Part shown: one piece after another, positions 1 to 8,421 of the stretch
How positions within the stretch are numbered: the first letter of the stretch is position 1
Layout of the letters: the number at the start of each line of letters is the position of its first letter
Assembly: GCF_014635345.1 (NCBI RefSeq)
Contig: NZ_BMCU01000003.1
Span: 822,610-886,609 of the forward strand
Reading direction: 5' to 3'
Length of the DNA: 64,000 nt
From: Rhodococcoides trifolii
GTDB lineage: Bacteria; Actinomycetota; Actinomycetes; Mycobacteriales; Mycobacteriaceae
Position numbers and translations under genes: made by a program
Notes under the pieces: model-generated
What the model was told of the DNA's origin: nothing
What the model saw: the letters and a program-made list of their open reading frames with translations, nothing else
Databases searched by the model: none

Positions 1-2068
1 CCAGACGGTTCAGTGCGCGAACGGCGGCGCGGGTGGCACCGGACTCCGGCGACCGACCACTGAAGGTGAACGCGCCCGCGGGGTCGGACTCGTCGAGTCC
101 GTCCTCGTATTCGTCGGATTCGCCGCGCACGACCTCGCGCAGTGACGACAACGACGACCGCACCAGGTCGGTTCCTGCGCGCAGGGAGTCGATCGTCTCC
201 GCCCGGGGTGCGGTGTCGGCGTCGGCGCCCGCCGCACTGATCCCCGCTTTGGCGAGGGACCGAGCGGCACGATCGCAGGTCTCGAGCACACGGACCAACC
301 GTGCGGTCCCCCGTCGAGCTCGGGTAGTCGGACCGAATCCGAACGGCTTTGCTGCGGTGATGGTGTCCTGCAACGCCGTGTCCAGTTCACGAGCCAGTGG
401 AACCAGGTCCACGCCACTTCCCGGTGCCGCCACGGAATCGACACTCGCGACGATGACCGCGTCGAGTTTGTCGAGGTAGTCGTCGACCTTCTCGACCAGA
501 TTCTGACGGGTCCGCGTCGGGAGGATGAAGAACGCTGCGCCGATCCCGACGGTGGCACCGACGAGCGTCTCCTCGATGCGCACCTCGAGCACCGCGATGC
601 TGAACGTGCCGAGAAGGCCGTACAACATGGCGAGCAAGATGGTGACGAAGAAGACGAGCAGGCTGTTCGCGATGGTGACGAGATAGAACGCGAAGAACAC
701 GCACACCACGATCAGCAGCAGTTGCAGAACCGGCCGCTGTCCCACGAGCGCCGAGAGGAGCACTCCGGCAAAGACTCCCGCCACCGTGCCCACCACGCGG
801 TGCCCGGCGCGAGTGAGTATCTCCCCGCGGGTGGTGGTTCCGGTGAAGACCACGAACGCGGACAGCACCGCCCAGTACCAGCGGTCGGGCGACACCAACT
901 CCCCGAGAACCGTGGCGATGCTGGTGGCGATCGCGACCTGGATCGCCGAGCGAGTCGACGGTTCCAGACGCGAGATCCACGACCCTTCGACGGTCGACGG
1001 ATCGTCGGGGTCGTCGTCGGCGTCTACGTTCTTCGTGGACGGCGGCGCCTGCACCGCGTTGACCGCCACCCGGTGCAGTGCGGTGTGGGCAGCGACGGTG
1101 CGCATCGCGTAGTGCAGGGCCACCCCGGTCTGGTCGACGGGATCGGCGGTGCCGACGGAGACCACCTTGCGAGCCGCGCGGAGTTGTTGGTCGGACGGTG
1201 AATTGTGCAGTGTGGCAGCGACTGCGAGCATCGCCCGACCCAAGGTCGGCGGCCACGCCCGGTCGAGTCGATCGAGCGCGAACACCAGTTGTTCGGTCGC
1301 TTGCTGCGCGTCGAACACTCGGCGCGAGAGATCGTCGCTGGTCACCGACAGGTGGATGGACGCCTCGTTGCGGTCCAGCCAGTCCTCGATCATCAACGCG
1401 GTGTTGGCGAGCCGTTCGAGGCCGCGCCGGATGTCGTCGGAATCGCCGGCGTTGTTCGGTGCGGTGATCTCGAGAACCGACACGCACGACGCGCGGAGCG
1501 CATTCGTCAGCCTGCGGAGCTCGGCACCGGCCGGTTCGCGGAGGAAGGCGACGCGGACTGCGAACGCGACGGCGACACCGATGACGATGCTCAGCGCAAG
1601 AAGGGGAATCTGCGACGGCGAAGCGCGAAGAAACAGAGCGAAGAAATACGAGATGAAGGACGCCATCCCCAACGCGAAACCCCGCGGCCCGAAGCGCCGG
1701 ACCCACACCGCGGTGAACAGGACCGCGATGAAGCCGACGTCGGCAATCTTGCCGTGCTGCGCCAGCACTGCCGACAGGCTGACCGCCGCGACTGCCGGAC
1801 CAGGGATGAGCGCGGTGGTGATCAGCTTGTCGCGCGTGGTGCGGTCCTTGACGACGAACGAGGTGAACATCGCGACGACCGTGCCGAGCATGGCCACGGT
1901 AATGGGCTGGCCGAGAACGCGAGTGACGGCGTAGAGAACGACGAGGGCCAGGACGAGGGTAATCGTGGTCGCTCCGGCGCTACGCAGACGGAGCTGACCC
2001 GGGTCGGACACGACGCCGAACCGGATGGTTCGTTCGATCGGCCGGCGAACGGCGGTGGCGAGACCCAT
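1..2068 (-). CDS. FUSC-family (fusaric acid resistance-like) membrane protein, 3' end missing
   Basis: An open frame runs from ATG at 2068 to the left edge without a stop (at least 689 codons), so the C-terminus is missing. The translation has an N-terminal hydrophobic block from about residue 30, a long hydrophilic middle, then a second run of membrane helices. The second block contains RIEETLVGATVG near residue 494, the arginine/glutamate motif typical of FUSC proteins. Members of this family are thought to export aromatic acids or other amphipathic compounds across the inner membrane; the substrate here is unknown. It faces away from a degenerate gene starting at 2085. No frame disruption was found where I translated it. 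Confidence 0.8.
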   Translation of the reverse strand, partial: MGLATAVRRPIERTIRFGVVSDPGQLRLRSAGATTITLVLALVVLYAVTRVLGQPITVAMLGTVVAMFTSFVVKDRTTRDKLITTALIPGPAVAAVSLSAVLAQHGKIADVGFIAVLFTAVWVRRFGPRGFALGMASFISYFFALFLRASPSQIPLLALSIVIGVAVAFAVRVAFLREPAGAELRRLTNALRASCVSVLEITAPNNAGDSDDIRRGLERLANTALMIEDWLDRNEASIHLSVTSDDLSRRVFDAQQATEQLVFALDRLDRAWPPTLGRAMLAVAATLHNSPSDQQLRAARKVVSVGTADPVDQTGVALHYAMRTVAAHTALHRVAVNAVQAPPSTKNVDADDDPDDPSTVEGSWISRLEPSTRSAIQVAIATSIATVLGELVSPDRWYWAVLSAFVVFTGTTTRGEILTRAGHRVVGTVAGVFAGVLLSALVGQRPVLQLLLIVVCVFFAFYLVTIANSLLVFFVTILLAMLYGLLGTFSIAVLEVRIEETLVGATVGIGAAFFILPTRTRQNLVEKVDDYLDKLDAVIVASVDSVAAPGSGVDLVPLARELDTALQDTITAAKPFGFGPTTRARRGTARLVRVLETCDRAARSLAKAGISAAGADADTAPRAETIDSLRAGTDLVRSSLSSLREVVRGESDEYEDGLDESDPAGAFTFSGRSPESGATRAAVRALNRL

Positions 2069-2084
2069 CGGTCAAGCTTGCCGC

Positions 2085-2259
2085 ATGATCGACGCGTACA
2101 CGATCACCGGCCAGGAACCGTCCGTACTGGTGAGCGGCGGCCGCCCCGACATGGCAAGACATTGTCGAGCGCGAATACGAGCCAAATCTGGTGATCGACA
2201 CCGCAACGACCGCTCCGGTCGACGCAGTGACGGCCATCGTGGACGAGCTCAGGTACTGA
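2085..2259 (+). pseudogene. Degenerate remnant, possibly of a P-loop kinase-like gene
   Basis: ATG at 2085 opens MIDAYTITGQEPSVLVSG, which reads like the start of a small nucleotide-binding kinase just before its P-loop. No P-loop follows. About 50 nt later the +1 frame reads WQDIVEREYEPNLVIDTATT and stops at 2257-2259; this resembles the end of APS-kinase-like proteins. The simplest reading is a gene that lost its middle and its frame. The last bases overlap the 3' end of the opposite gene at 2249. The alternative is chance, since both pieces are short; the kinase link is inference from tone of sequence only. Confidence 0.35.
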
Positions 2260-3225
2260 GCTTCTCCGCAAGAATGGGCACGACGGTGTCGAGCGCATAG
2301 CCCAGGGACAGAGCCGAATTGGTCGAATACGACTTCGACGCTTCCGGGTCGTCGAACACGAGATAGCGACCGTCGCGCACGGCGGGGACCTCGCGGAAGA
2401 TCGGGTCTTGCTCCACCTGTTCCGCCGAGGTGGTGATGGGGAAGATCACCACCAGGTCCGCGTCGAGCAGATTCAACTGTTCGTTGGAGATCGGGACCGA
2501 GAAACGGACTGCAGTCTGCTCTGCGATGGTGGGGTTCGGGGTGAATCCGAGGCGCGTCATGAACTGCACGCGTTCGCTCGCCTCGATGTACGCGCCGTAG
2601 CCGGTGCCGCTGAATGCTCCGACGGTGACCGTTTTTCCGCGGAACTCCGGATGGCGGCCGCGGCGGCCGCGAACTTGTCGTTCAAGCCGGAGATCAGCTC
2701 GGCCCCCGTGTCCGGAACCCCCAACGCAGCCGAGACCAGTGTGACCTGGTCCTCGTAGGACGTCGTGTAGTTGTCCGCTCCCGGCGGTAGTGCGACGGTG
2801 GGAGCGATTGCCGACAGGGTGTCGAACCGGGTCCGATCGCCGGAGCTCTTGGTGTCGAGAATGACGTCCGGGGCGAGCGCCGCTACCTGCTCGTAGGACG
2901 GATCCAGCGTCCCGATGATCGTCGGAGGTTCGTCGTAGAGTCCTTGCGCCCAGGGGCCGACGCCGTCGCCGCCGAACGCCAACCAGTCGCTCGCTCCGAC
3001 CGGTTGCACGCCCAGGGCCAGCGCGGTCTCGGCGTCGCCCCAGCCCAGCGCGACAACCCGTGTCGGTCGTGCGTCCAGGGTGACGCCGCCGAATTTGGTT
3101 TCCACCGTGACCGGATAAGCGGAATCGTTTGTCGTACTGGCTGTTTCGTCGTCCGAAGGTCCGCTTCCGCACGCCGTGAGCACGATCGCGAGGACCAGGA
3201 GCCAGACTGACTTCCGCGCTGTCAT
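2249..3225 (-). pseudogene. Ferric-siderophore ABC transporter substrate-binding lipoprotein, frameshifted
   Basis: From ATG 3225 the translation has a lipoprotein signal (MTARKSVWLLVLAIVLTAC, lipobox LTAC) and a FecB/FepB-type fold opening with YPVTVETKFGGVTLDARPTR and VVALGWGDAETALALG. This frame fails at about 2650-2670, inside an alternating GCG/GCC alanine run; the rest (HPEFRGKTVTVGAFSGTGYG through ILAEKLST) continues one frame over to the TGA at 2249. One missing base in the GC run explains the break. It is either a real mutation or a sequencing error in a hard region. An intact protein would be about 325 aa, normal for the family, and would deliver ferric siderophore to a permease not present here. 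An IdeR-like box sits on its start. Confidence 0.8.
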
Positions 3226-3244
3226 CGTGGTTAGCCTACCCTAT
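3226..3244. promoter_or_regulatory. IdeR/DtxR-like iron box over two divergent leaderless promoters
   Basis: The 19 bases between the divergent starts match the IdeR consensus TTAGGTTAGGCTAACCTAA at about 14 positions, with the core GGTTAGCCTA intact. On the minus strand TAGGCT lies 7 nt before ATG 3225; on the plus strand TAGCCT (3232-3237) lies 5 nt before ATG 3243. Both fit -10 hexamers of leaderless transcripts, so iron-loaded IdeR would block both directions. The consensus is established; binding here is inferred. Confidence 0.65.
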
Positions 3245-3896
3245 GTTCATGACGGTACCCCCGAGCATCGACGTCGACCGATTAGTGGCCACGTCCCTCA
3301 CGTCGGCCGCGGAACTCGAGGCAGTTCTCGGCGTCCCACATCCGAACATCCTCGACAAACACCGAACATTCACCACCCCACTGGTCCGCACATTCGTCTC
3401 CATGGCGCGGTTCTTCGTGCTCGCCACATCCGACGCCGACGGCAACTGCGACAGCTCCCCACGCGGCGACATCGAATCCACCGTTCTCTTTCCCGACGAC
3501 CGCACCGTGGTGATTCCGGACCGGCCGGGCAATCGTCGAGCCGATTCCTACCGCAACATTCTGGACAACCCGCACGTAGGCATAATGTTCCTCGTACCCG
3601 GCGTGGACGAAGTCGTCAGAATCAACGGAAGGGCAACCCTCACCGTCGATCCCGATATGCTGCAACAGATGTCGATCGGATCCAGGCCCGCGCAGCTGGG
3701 ACTTGTCGTCCGAGTCGACGAAGTCTACGTCCACTGCGCACGCGCCGTGTTGCGATCCAAGGTGTTCGAGCCGCAGACCTGGCCGGACACCGACGGCGTA
3801 CCGACGCTGCGCGAGATGAGCGACGAACTGCACGGCATCACCGAGGTGTCGACGGAGCCCAAGCGCTCGGAGGATTACCGCACGGCGCTGTACTGA
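3243..3896 (+). CDS. PPOX-type (pyridoxamine 5'-phosphate oxidase fold) flavoprotein, MSMEG_1061-like
   Basis: 217 aa from ATG 3243; a second ATG at 3249 is possible. The split-barrel signature is clear: FFVLATSDADGNCDSSPRGD, then the nucleotide-binding stretch DRPGNRRADSYRNILDNPHV and MFLVPGVDEVVRINGRATL. Proteins of this type bind FMN or F420 and reduce or bind small molecules; the substrate is unknown. The length is normal for the subfamily. It is divergent from the siderophore-binding gene and shares an IdeR-like box with it, which suggests iron-responsive expression, perhaps linked to iron release or redox stress. That link is inference. Confidence 0.8.
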   Translation: MFMTVPPSIDVDRLVATSLTSAAELEAVLGVPHPNILDKHRTFTTPLVRTFVSMARFFVLATSDADGNCDSSPRGDIESTVLFPDDRTVVIPDRPGNRRADSYRNILDNPHVGIMFLVPGVDEVVRINGRATLTVDPDMLQQMSIGSRPAQLGLVVRVDEVYVHCARAVLRSKVFEPQTWPDTDGVPTLREMSDELHGITEVSTEPKRSEDYRTALY

Positions 3897-3917
3897 GCTC
3901 GCCTCAGGCCGAAAGTG

Positions 3918-4571
3918 TCATGCCGACACCGGGCGAGACCCGTCGGTGGCCACTTTCACGGCCAGCAGACCGAGCGCCGTCCCCATGGCATACCGCTGCG
4001 CACGTAGCCACGCTGGGCGCGCAACCAGGAATGCTCGAATGGAGCCTGCCGCAAGGACGACGAGCGCGTTGACTGCGAGGGCTATCGCAATCTGAACCGA
4101 CCCCAGCGTCAAGGATTGCAACCACAACCGGCCGGCGGACGGGTCGACGAACTGCGGTATCAACGCGACGTACATGACGGCGATCTTGGGATTGAGCAAA
4201 TTTGTCGTCAGACCCATCGCGAACAGCCGACGCGCGGTGTCGTGCGGCATGCCCACGTCGCCCACAATCGATCGGTCGCCGGGACGAAGCGCTTTCCACG
4301 CCAACCACAACAGATACGCAGCTCCGGTCAATTTCACCGCGAAGTACAGCGACGGCACTGCCGCGAACACAGCGGAGATCCCCAGTGTCACGGCTACGAG
4401 GTAGACGAGAAATCCGACAGCAACGCCGCCGAGCGAGACAAAGCCCGCCCGCTTTCCCTGTGATGCGCTGCGCGAGATCAGGTACATCATGTTCGGACCC
4501 GGTGTCAGCACCAGTCCAAGGGCGACGGCGGCGACGCCGGCCGCGGCGGCGAGGGTGATCATGGCGCTCAC
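3918..4571 (-). CDS. LysE/RhtB-family amino acid exporter
   Basis: 217 aa from GTG 4571. It shows the LysE family opening with a hydrophobic first helix and LVLTPGPNMMYLISRS (the conserved TPGPN motif), followed by about five more membrane helices including GFLVYLVAVTLGIS and TNLLNPKIAVMYVALIPQF (conserved NPK). Proteins of this family export amino acids such as lysine, homoserine or threonine, or related metabolites. Length is typical (about 200-220 aa). It stands alone, convergent with the PPOX gene and 21 bp from its end. The substrate cannot be read from sequence. Confidence 0.88.
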   Translation of the reverse strand: MSAMITLAAAAGVAAVALGLVLTPGPNMMYLISRSASQGKRAGFVSLGGVAVGFLVYLVAVTLGISAVFAAVPSLYFAVKLTGAAYLLWLAWKALRPGDRSIVGDVGMPHDTARRLFAMGLTTNLLNPKIAVMYVALIPQFVDPSAGRLWLQSLTLGSVQIAIALAVNALVVLAAGSIRAFLVARPAWLRAQRYAMGTALGLLAVKVATDGSRPVSA

Positions 4572-4679
4572 GGTGCCGTGGCCGTCGCGGCGCGGGAAGT
4601 GCCAGTGGAAGTTCGCTGGCTATCTACGTCGACCGAAGTTTGTCACGGTACGCCGAGGCGATTCTCTGCTGTCCGCCTC

Positions 4680-5993
4680 TCACCCGACGGGTCTCGGCAC
4701 AATCGTCATCGTTTGTCCACTGTTGACAACGACCCCGGACTCGACGGGCCACACACTGCTGACACCTGCACCGGTGCCACTGTTCGTTTCGAGAGGCGCC
4801 GTCCACACGACGTCGCCGCTACCGAGATCGATGGCCTCGACCGAGAGGCCGTCGACGGACAGCGCGGAAGACCCGTCGAGCTCGATTATTCCGCTGTACA
4901 GCCCACCGTTGTCGCTTCGCCACTTCTCCTCACCGGTTCTGGCGTCGAGACCGACCGTCTGCGAAGTACTTCCAGCCGAATCCTGCACCACGATCGTCTC
5001 GGACGTCGAGGCGACAACCTGAGACAGCAGTGCCGATGTGAACAGCGTCCCGCCGCCCGAATCGTAGGCGGTGGTCCCGATGACGATCGGCGCATCGGGG
5101 CCCGATCTCGACTGCGAGACAGTCGATCCGGAATCGGCGATCAATGTGGTGCCGGCCCGGGTCACCGATCGTACGGCGGTGGTGTCTCCGGTGTCACAGT
5201 CCGTCTCGGTCACCAGTGCGGTGTCGCCTCGCAGTTCCGGAGGCGTGAAGCACTCCGGATACGCGCCGGACCACAGCTCGCGCCCGTCCGATACGTCGAA
5301 CACCACGCTGCCGAACCCCATCGGAACGATGCCCAGCTCGCCGGATACCTGAATCGGTTGCGGTGGAACGCTTTCCCATGCGTCACCGACGTCGAACGAT
5401 CGGGCCCAACCTTCATCCACGTCGGCGACGCTCCCGGCGTGCACGCGCACGTCGTTGTCCTCCGCGTTGCCCTCTATCAGAAAGACACGCCCATCGCTCA
5501 CCGTCATGCCGAAGGCGGTGTCGCCGAAAGCGGTGGGGTATCGATCGGAGTCTCCGGTGGCCGCGTCATAGGTGATCAAGGCCGGTTCGATGTCGGCTAA
5601 TCCGCTGTAACACACGATGTCGCCGTCGACTGGCTCGTACGCGCACCCGCCGAGGCCTTCGGCCGGCGACTTCCAGCGCACATCCCCGGTGGCGCTGTCG
5701 ATGCCGACCAGTATGGCCGAATCCAATTGATAGCTTCGAGGATTGGGAAGCCCGATCAGTGTCACGATCGTGCCGTCTACCTCGACGACTCCGAGATCGT
5801 CCGAGTCGTACTCGCTTCCTCCGACCGGAGACCGGAACTGCGCAAAATCACGACCGTAGATCTGCTCGGCATCGGCCGTCCATACGGCCCCGACAGTGGT
5901 CGTATCGGCGCCGCGCAACACGACGACGGCGACGGCAGCCCCGGCGAGAACCGCTAGACCTACAGCCGCCGACGCAAGAAAGCTGCGCTTCAC
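4680..5993 (-). CDS. Membrane-anchored PQQ-like beta-propeller protein of unknown role
   Basis: 437 aa from GTG 5993. One N-terminal membrane anchor (about residues 8-27) is followed by an extracytoplasmic region with repeated blade motifs: GIDSATGDVRWKSPAEGL, TYDAATGDSDRY, VFDVSDGRELWSG, GLDARTGEEKWRSDNGGLY and IDLGSGDVVWTAPL. The G-x-x-x-W pattern is that of PQQ_2-type beta-propellers, which mostly act as binding or assembly platforms, as BamB does. No PQQ-enzyme active site is visible. Its start overlaps the stop of the upstream gene (GTGA), so the two are co-transcribed and likely co-translated, which suggests a shared envelope function. Confidence 0.75.
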   Translation of the reverse strand: MKRSFLASAAVGLAVLAGAAVAVVVLRGADTTTVGAVWTADAEQIYGRDFAQFRSPVGGSEYDSDDLGVVEVDGTIVTLIGLPNPRSYQLDSAILVGIDSATGDVRWKSPAEGLGGCAYEPVDGDIVCYSGLADIEPALITYDAATGDSDRYPTAFGDTAFGMTVSDGRVFLIEGNAEDNDVRVHAGSVADVDEGWARSFDVGDAWESVPPQPIQVSGELGIVPMGFGSVVFDVSDGRELWSGAYPECFTPPELRGDTALVTETDCDTGDTTAVRSVTRAGTTLIADSGSTVSQSRSGPDAPIVIGTTAYDSGGGTLFTSALLSQVVASTSETIVVQDSAGSTSQTVGLDARTGEEKWRSDNGGLYSGIIELDGSSALSVDGLSVEAIDLGSGDVVWTAPLETNSGTGAGVSSVWPVESGVVVNSGQTMTIVPRPVG

Positions 5994-7315
5994 TTTCCGT
6001 CCAGCCCGGGCGTCGAGGCGATGGCCTGAAGTAACTGCACTGGAGGAGGATTCGTACCCCTGGCGAACACATCGACCGCGTAGCCCGACGGATGCGTGAC
6101 CTCGACCGACAGATACCGCTCCATGCCACCGGGATCATCGGGAGTCGGATTCATCGGAACCGAGGAATACCAGTCATCCGTGATCACCTCCACCGAACCA
6201 TCGGCCAGCATCGTCAGCTCAGGCAGACTCTCCGAGTACTGCGGGTCGTATGGATCCGGGGCGACGGGCAGTGCGTTGTCACTCGAGATCGAGATGCCGA
6301 CCGCGCCTGTGGTGGTCGGGCCGGTCAGGTCGAAAGTGGCACAGGCACCGGACAGAAAAGTATCGGCTGGTTCCAAAGATGCAAGATTCCTGTCGATCTC
6401 GAGCCCCGGCACACCGCCCGGCCACCCGGAGCGAAGCGCGGAGTTCCAGGCGTCGACCATGTCCGGAGTCACTTTCACGTACGGACCCTCGTCGTCATAG
6501 GTAGACGGGCACGCGGGCGCAGGAGACGGCGTTCCAGGCGGGACCGCGGCCGTGGTCTGGAGGCCGGGTTCGAGTGCGAGGGTGACCATGTCGTCGCGCG
6601 TCAACGGCCACTGTTCGACGTCCGAGGACATCGAGGCCCGGACGACGCTACCGTCGGGCAGCCAGGCATCGACCGACCGGGTGTAGGTACGAACAGTCTG
6701 CTCGTCCGTCCCGGGGTACTCGCTCCACGTGTCGTTCAGGTCGACGACTGCGCCGTCGTCGGTCCGGCGGCGCTCGTCGAGAACTCCTGCAGTGCAGGGC
6801 GGGACATCACGCGTCGACTCCTCCACCGAGACCGACAGTGTGGCAGTGACCCCCGCCCGCGTCAGGGAGCCACTTGCCCGCGCCTCTCCGCCGAGGTCGT
6901 CCGCGGTGATGCCGTCCGGCAACTCGCCGACATCCTCATTCGAATAGTCGTCGATGGGTTGAAACTCGAACGACTGGCTGCGAGGTGCGTAGTCGACGGA
7001 GATGCCGCTCGGTAGCGCTTCCGTGAGCGACGAGGTCATCGCGGACGCCTTCGGGCCCGAGTACCAGGGATATCTGGGGCTGTCGTACGACGACGCTCCG
7101 CCGAAAGTGGCAAATCCGAATGACCGACTCGTAGAGGGCCGCTCGACCGAATCACAACCGGGAATCGCGGCCTCGACGTCGACCGGTTCGGACACGTAGT
7201 TGTATCCATCGTCGACTTGGGGTCGATCGGACGCTGTGGCCAATGCCGATGCACCCGCGCACAGGACGACCAAGCCGACGGTCAACCGTCGCCCCGACTT
7301 CCCACGTTGCACCAC
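5990..7315 (-). CDS. Secreted or membrane-anchored protein of unknown function with internally duplicated layout
   Basis: I place the start at GTG 7315 (or 7312): GAAGAAGG lies 4-7 nt upstream and the next residues form a basic-then-hydrophobic signal or anchor (RGKSGRRLTVGLVVLCAGAS). About 441 aa follow. I do not recognise a family. The two halves look alike: each ends in a strand pair and a short helix finishing in PGL (MVTLALEPGLQ near the middle, LLQAIASTPGLDG at the end), and each has one or two cysteine-containing segments (PPCTAG, PACPST, GACATF). Its stop overlaps the start of the beta-propeller gene by 4 nt, so they probably work together at the cell surface. Confidence 0.6.
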   Translation of the reverse strand: MVQRGKSGRRLTVGLVVLCAGASALATASDRPQVDDGYNYVSEPVDVEAAIPGCDSVERPSTSRSFGFATFGGASSYDSPRYPWYSGPKASAMTSSLTEALPSGISVDYAPRSQSFEFQPIDDYSNEDVGELPDGITADDLGGEARASGSLTRAGVTATLSVSVEESTRDVPPCTAGVLDERRRTDDGAVVDLNDTWSEYPGTDEQTVRTYTRSVDAWLPDGSVVRASMSSDVEQWPLTRDDMVTLALEPGLQTTAAVPPGTPSPAPACPSTYDDEGPYVKVTPDMVDAWNSALRSGWPGGVPGLEIDRNLASLEPADTFLSGACATFDLTGPTTTGAVGISISSDNALPVAPDPYDPQYSESLPELTMLADGSVEVITDDWYSSVPMNPTPDDPGGMERYLSVEVTHPSGYAVDVFARGTNPPPVQLLQAIASTPGLDGK

Positions 7316-7427
7316 GACACCTTCTTCGCGTCGCTCATGATGTCCGTTACATCCGGATCCGACAGTCTGTGTCGTCAGACTTGAACCCGCTCCGCAATCG
7401 CGGGGACGACTGCTGCACCGACCGCAA

Positions 7428-8363
7428 TTACTCCGCGAGCCTGATGTCTGCCACCAGTCCGCGGTGATCCGATCCTGCGATATGGAAGGATTCGATCGAC
7501 GTCGCATCCGCATTCTTGGTCAGCACATGATCGATGGCCACCACCGGCGGGTACGCCATGTCCGTCGGATACGTCGGAATGATCCCGGCTCCCAGCCAAT
7601 CCGCGGCATCCGTGAACCCGTCGTCGAAGAAGTCACGGAACTTGCGGTGCGAGTAGGTCGAATTGAAATCCCCGCTGAGAACGACCGTTCCGTCGCCCAC
7701 CGCCGCGGCGTCGCCGCGCAGGCGCGTCATCTCGCTCATCCATTCCGAGGAGCGAGGAAAGGGCGCAATCGGATGCACCGCGAACAGCGTCAGGGGTTGT
7801 GACGCGCCAACATCCAGGTCGGCAACCAGGTTGCCGAGGATGTACCCGTCGAGGTTGCGGCCGTCCGAGACCGGGAACCGGCTGTAGATTCCGGTTCCGC
7901 CTCCGAGAGTGAACGGTGCCAGGAACTGATGCAGCAGAACGTCTTCGAGGCCCGCCTCACGGAGACCCTCGACGGCCTCGTCGGTCAGTTCCTCCACCGT
8001 CAGTATGTCGATGTTCCGGTCGCGAACCATCGCGACCAGCGCGGACGCGTCGGCCTTGCCGAGCATCAGGTTGGCCTGCATCAACCGCACCGACCGACCG
8101 TCCGCGCCGGCAGAAGAATTCTCCACGAACAGCGGGGCTTGCGTCACGGCGCCGATGACGATCACGATCGCGCCGACGATGACGAGAACCCATTGCCGCA
8201 CTGCGGCAAGAACAACGGTGCCGATCGCGGCGACGACGAGAAGGATCGGGACGAAGGACGCGAGAAGGACGAGGTGGCCGGTGAAGAACGCGAACAAGCC
8301 CAGCACACCGACGAGAACGCCCGTGATGCCGACGAATCCTGCGATGACGCGTCCGACACTCAT
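7428..8363 (-). CDS. Membrane-anchored endonuclease/exonuclease/phosphatase (EEP) family protein
   Basis: 311 aa from ATG 8363, where MSVGRVIAGFVG begins the first membrane segment; an upstream in-frame ATG at 8420 would add 19 non-conserved residues. Three hydrophobic segments occupy roughly residues 5-85, then an extracytoplasmic EEP domain with VRLMQANLMLGKAD, DILTVEELT (the catalytic glutamate), VVLSGDFNSTYSH (GDFN) and the terminal IAGSDHRGLVADI (SDH). These are the metal and phosphate ligands of the DNase I/Mg-dependent phosphodiesterase fold. The real substrate (nucleic acid, lipid or sugar phosphate) is unknown. It ends 112 bp before the start of the next gene on this strand. Confidence 0.85.
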   Translation of the reverse strand: MSVGRVIAGFVGITGVLVGVLGLFAFFTGHLVLLASFVPILLVVAAIGTVVLAAVRQWVLVIVGAIVIVIGAVTQAPLFVENSSAGADGRSVRLMQANLMLGKADASALVAMVRDRNIDILTVEELTDEAVEGLREAGLEDVLLHQFLAPFTLGGGTGIYSRFPVSDGRNLDGYILGNLVADLDVGASQPLTLFAVHPIAPFPRSSEWMSEMTRLRGDAAAVGDGTVVLSGDFNSTYSHRKFRDFFDDGFTDAADWLGAGIIPTYPTDMAYPPVVAIDHVLTKNADATSIESFHIAGSDHRGLVADIRLAE

Positions 8364-8421
8364 GGCGCCGAGGCTACTCGAGAGGGGTGGAGTGGTGCTC
8401 GTCAGACACCACCTGACCACG

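Noticed and set aside
387..1706. A 439-codon minus-strand frame
   Set aside because: It is a shadow of the FUSC gene in another minus frame: composition is Arg-rich, with no membrane helices or motifs.
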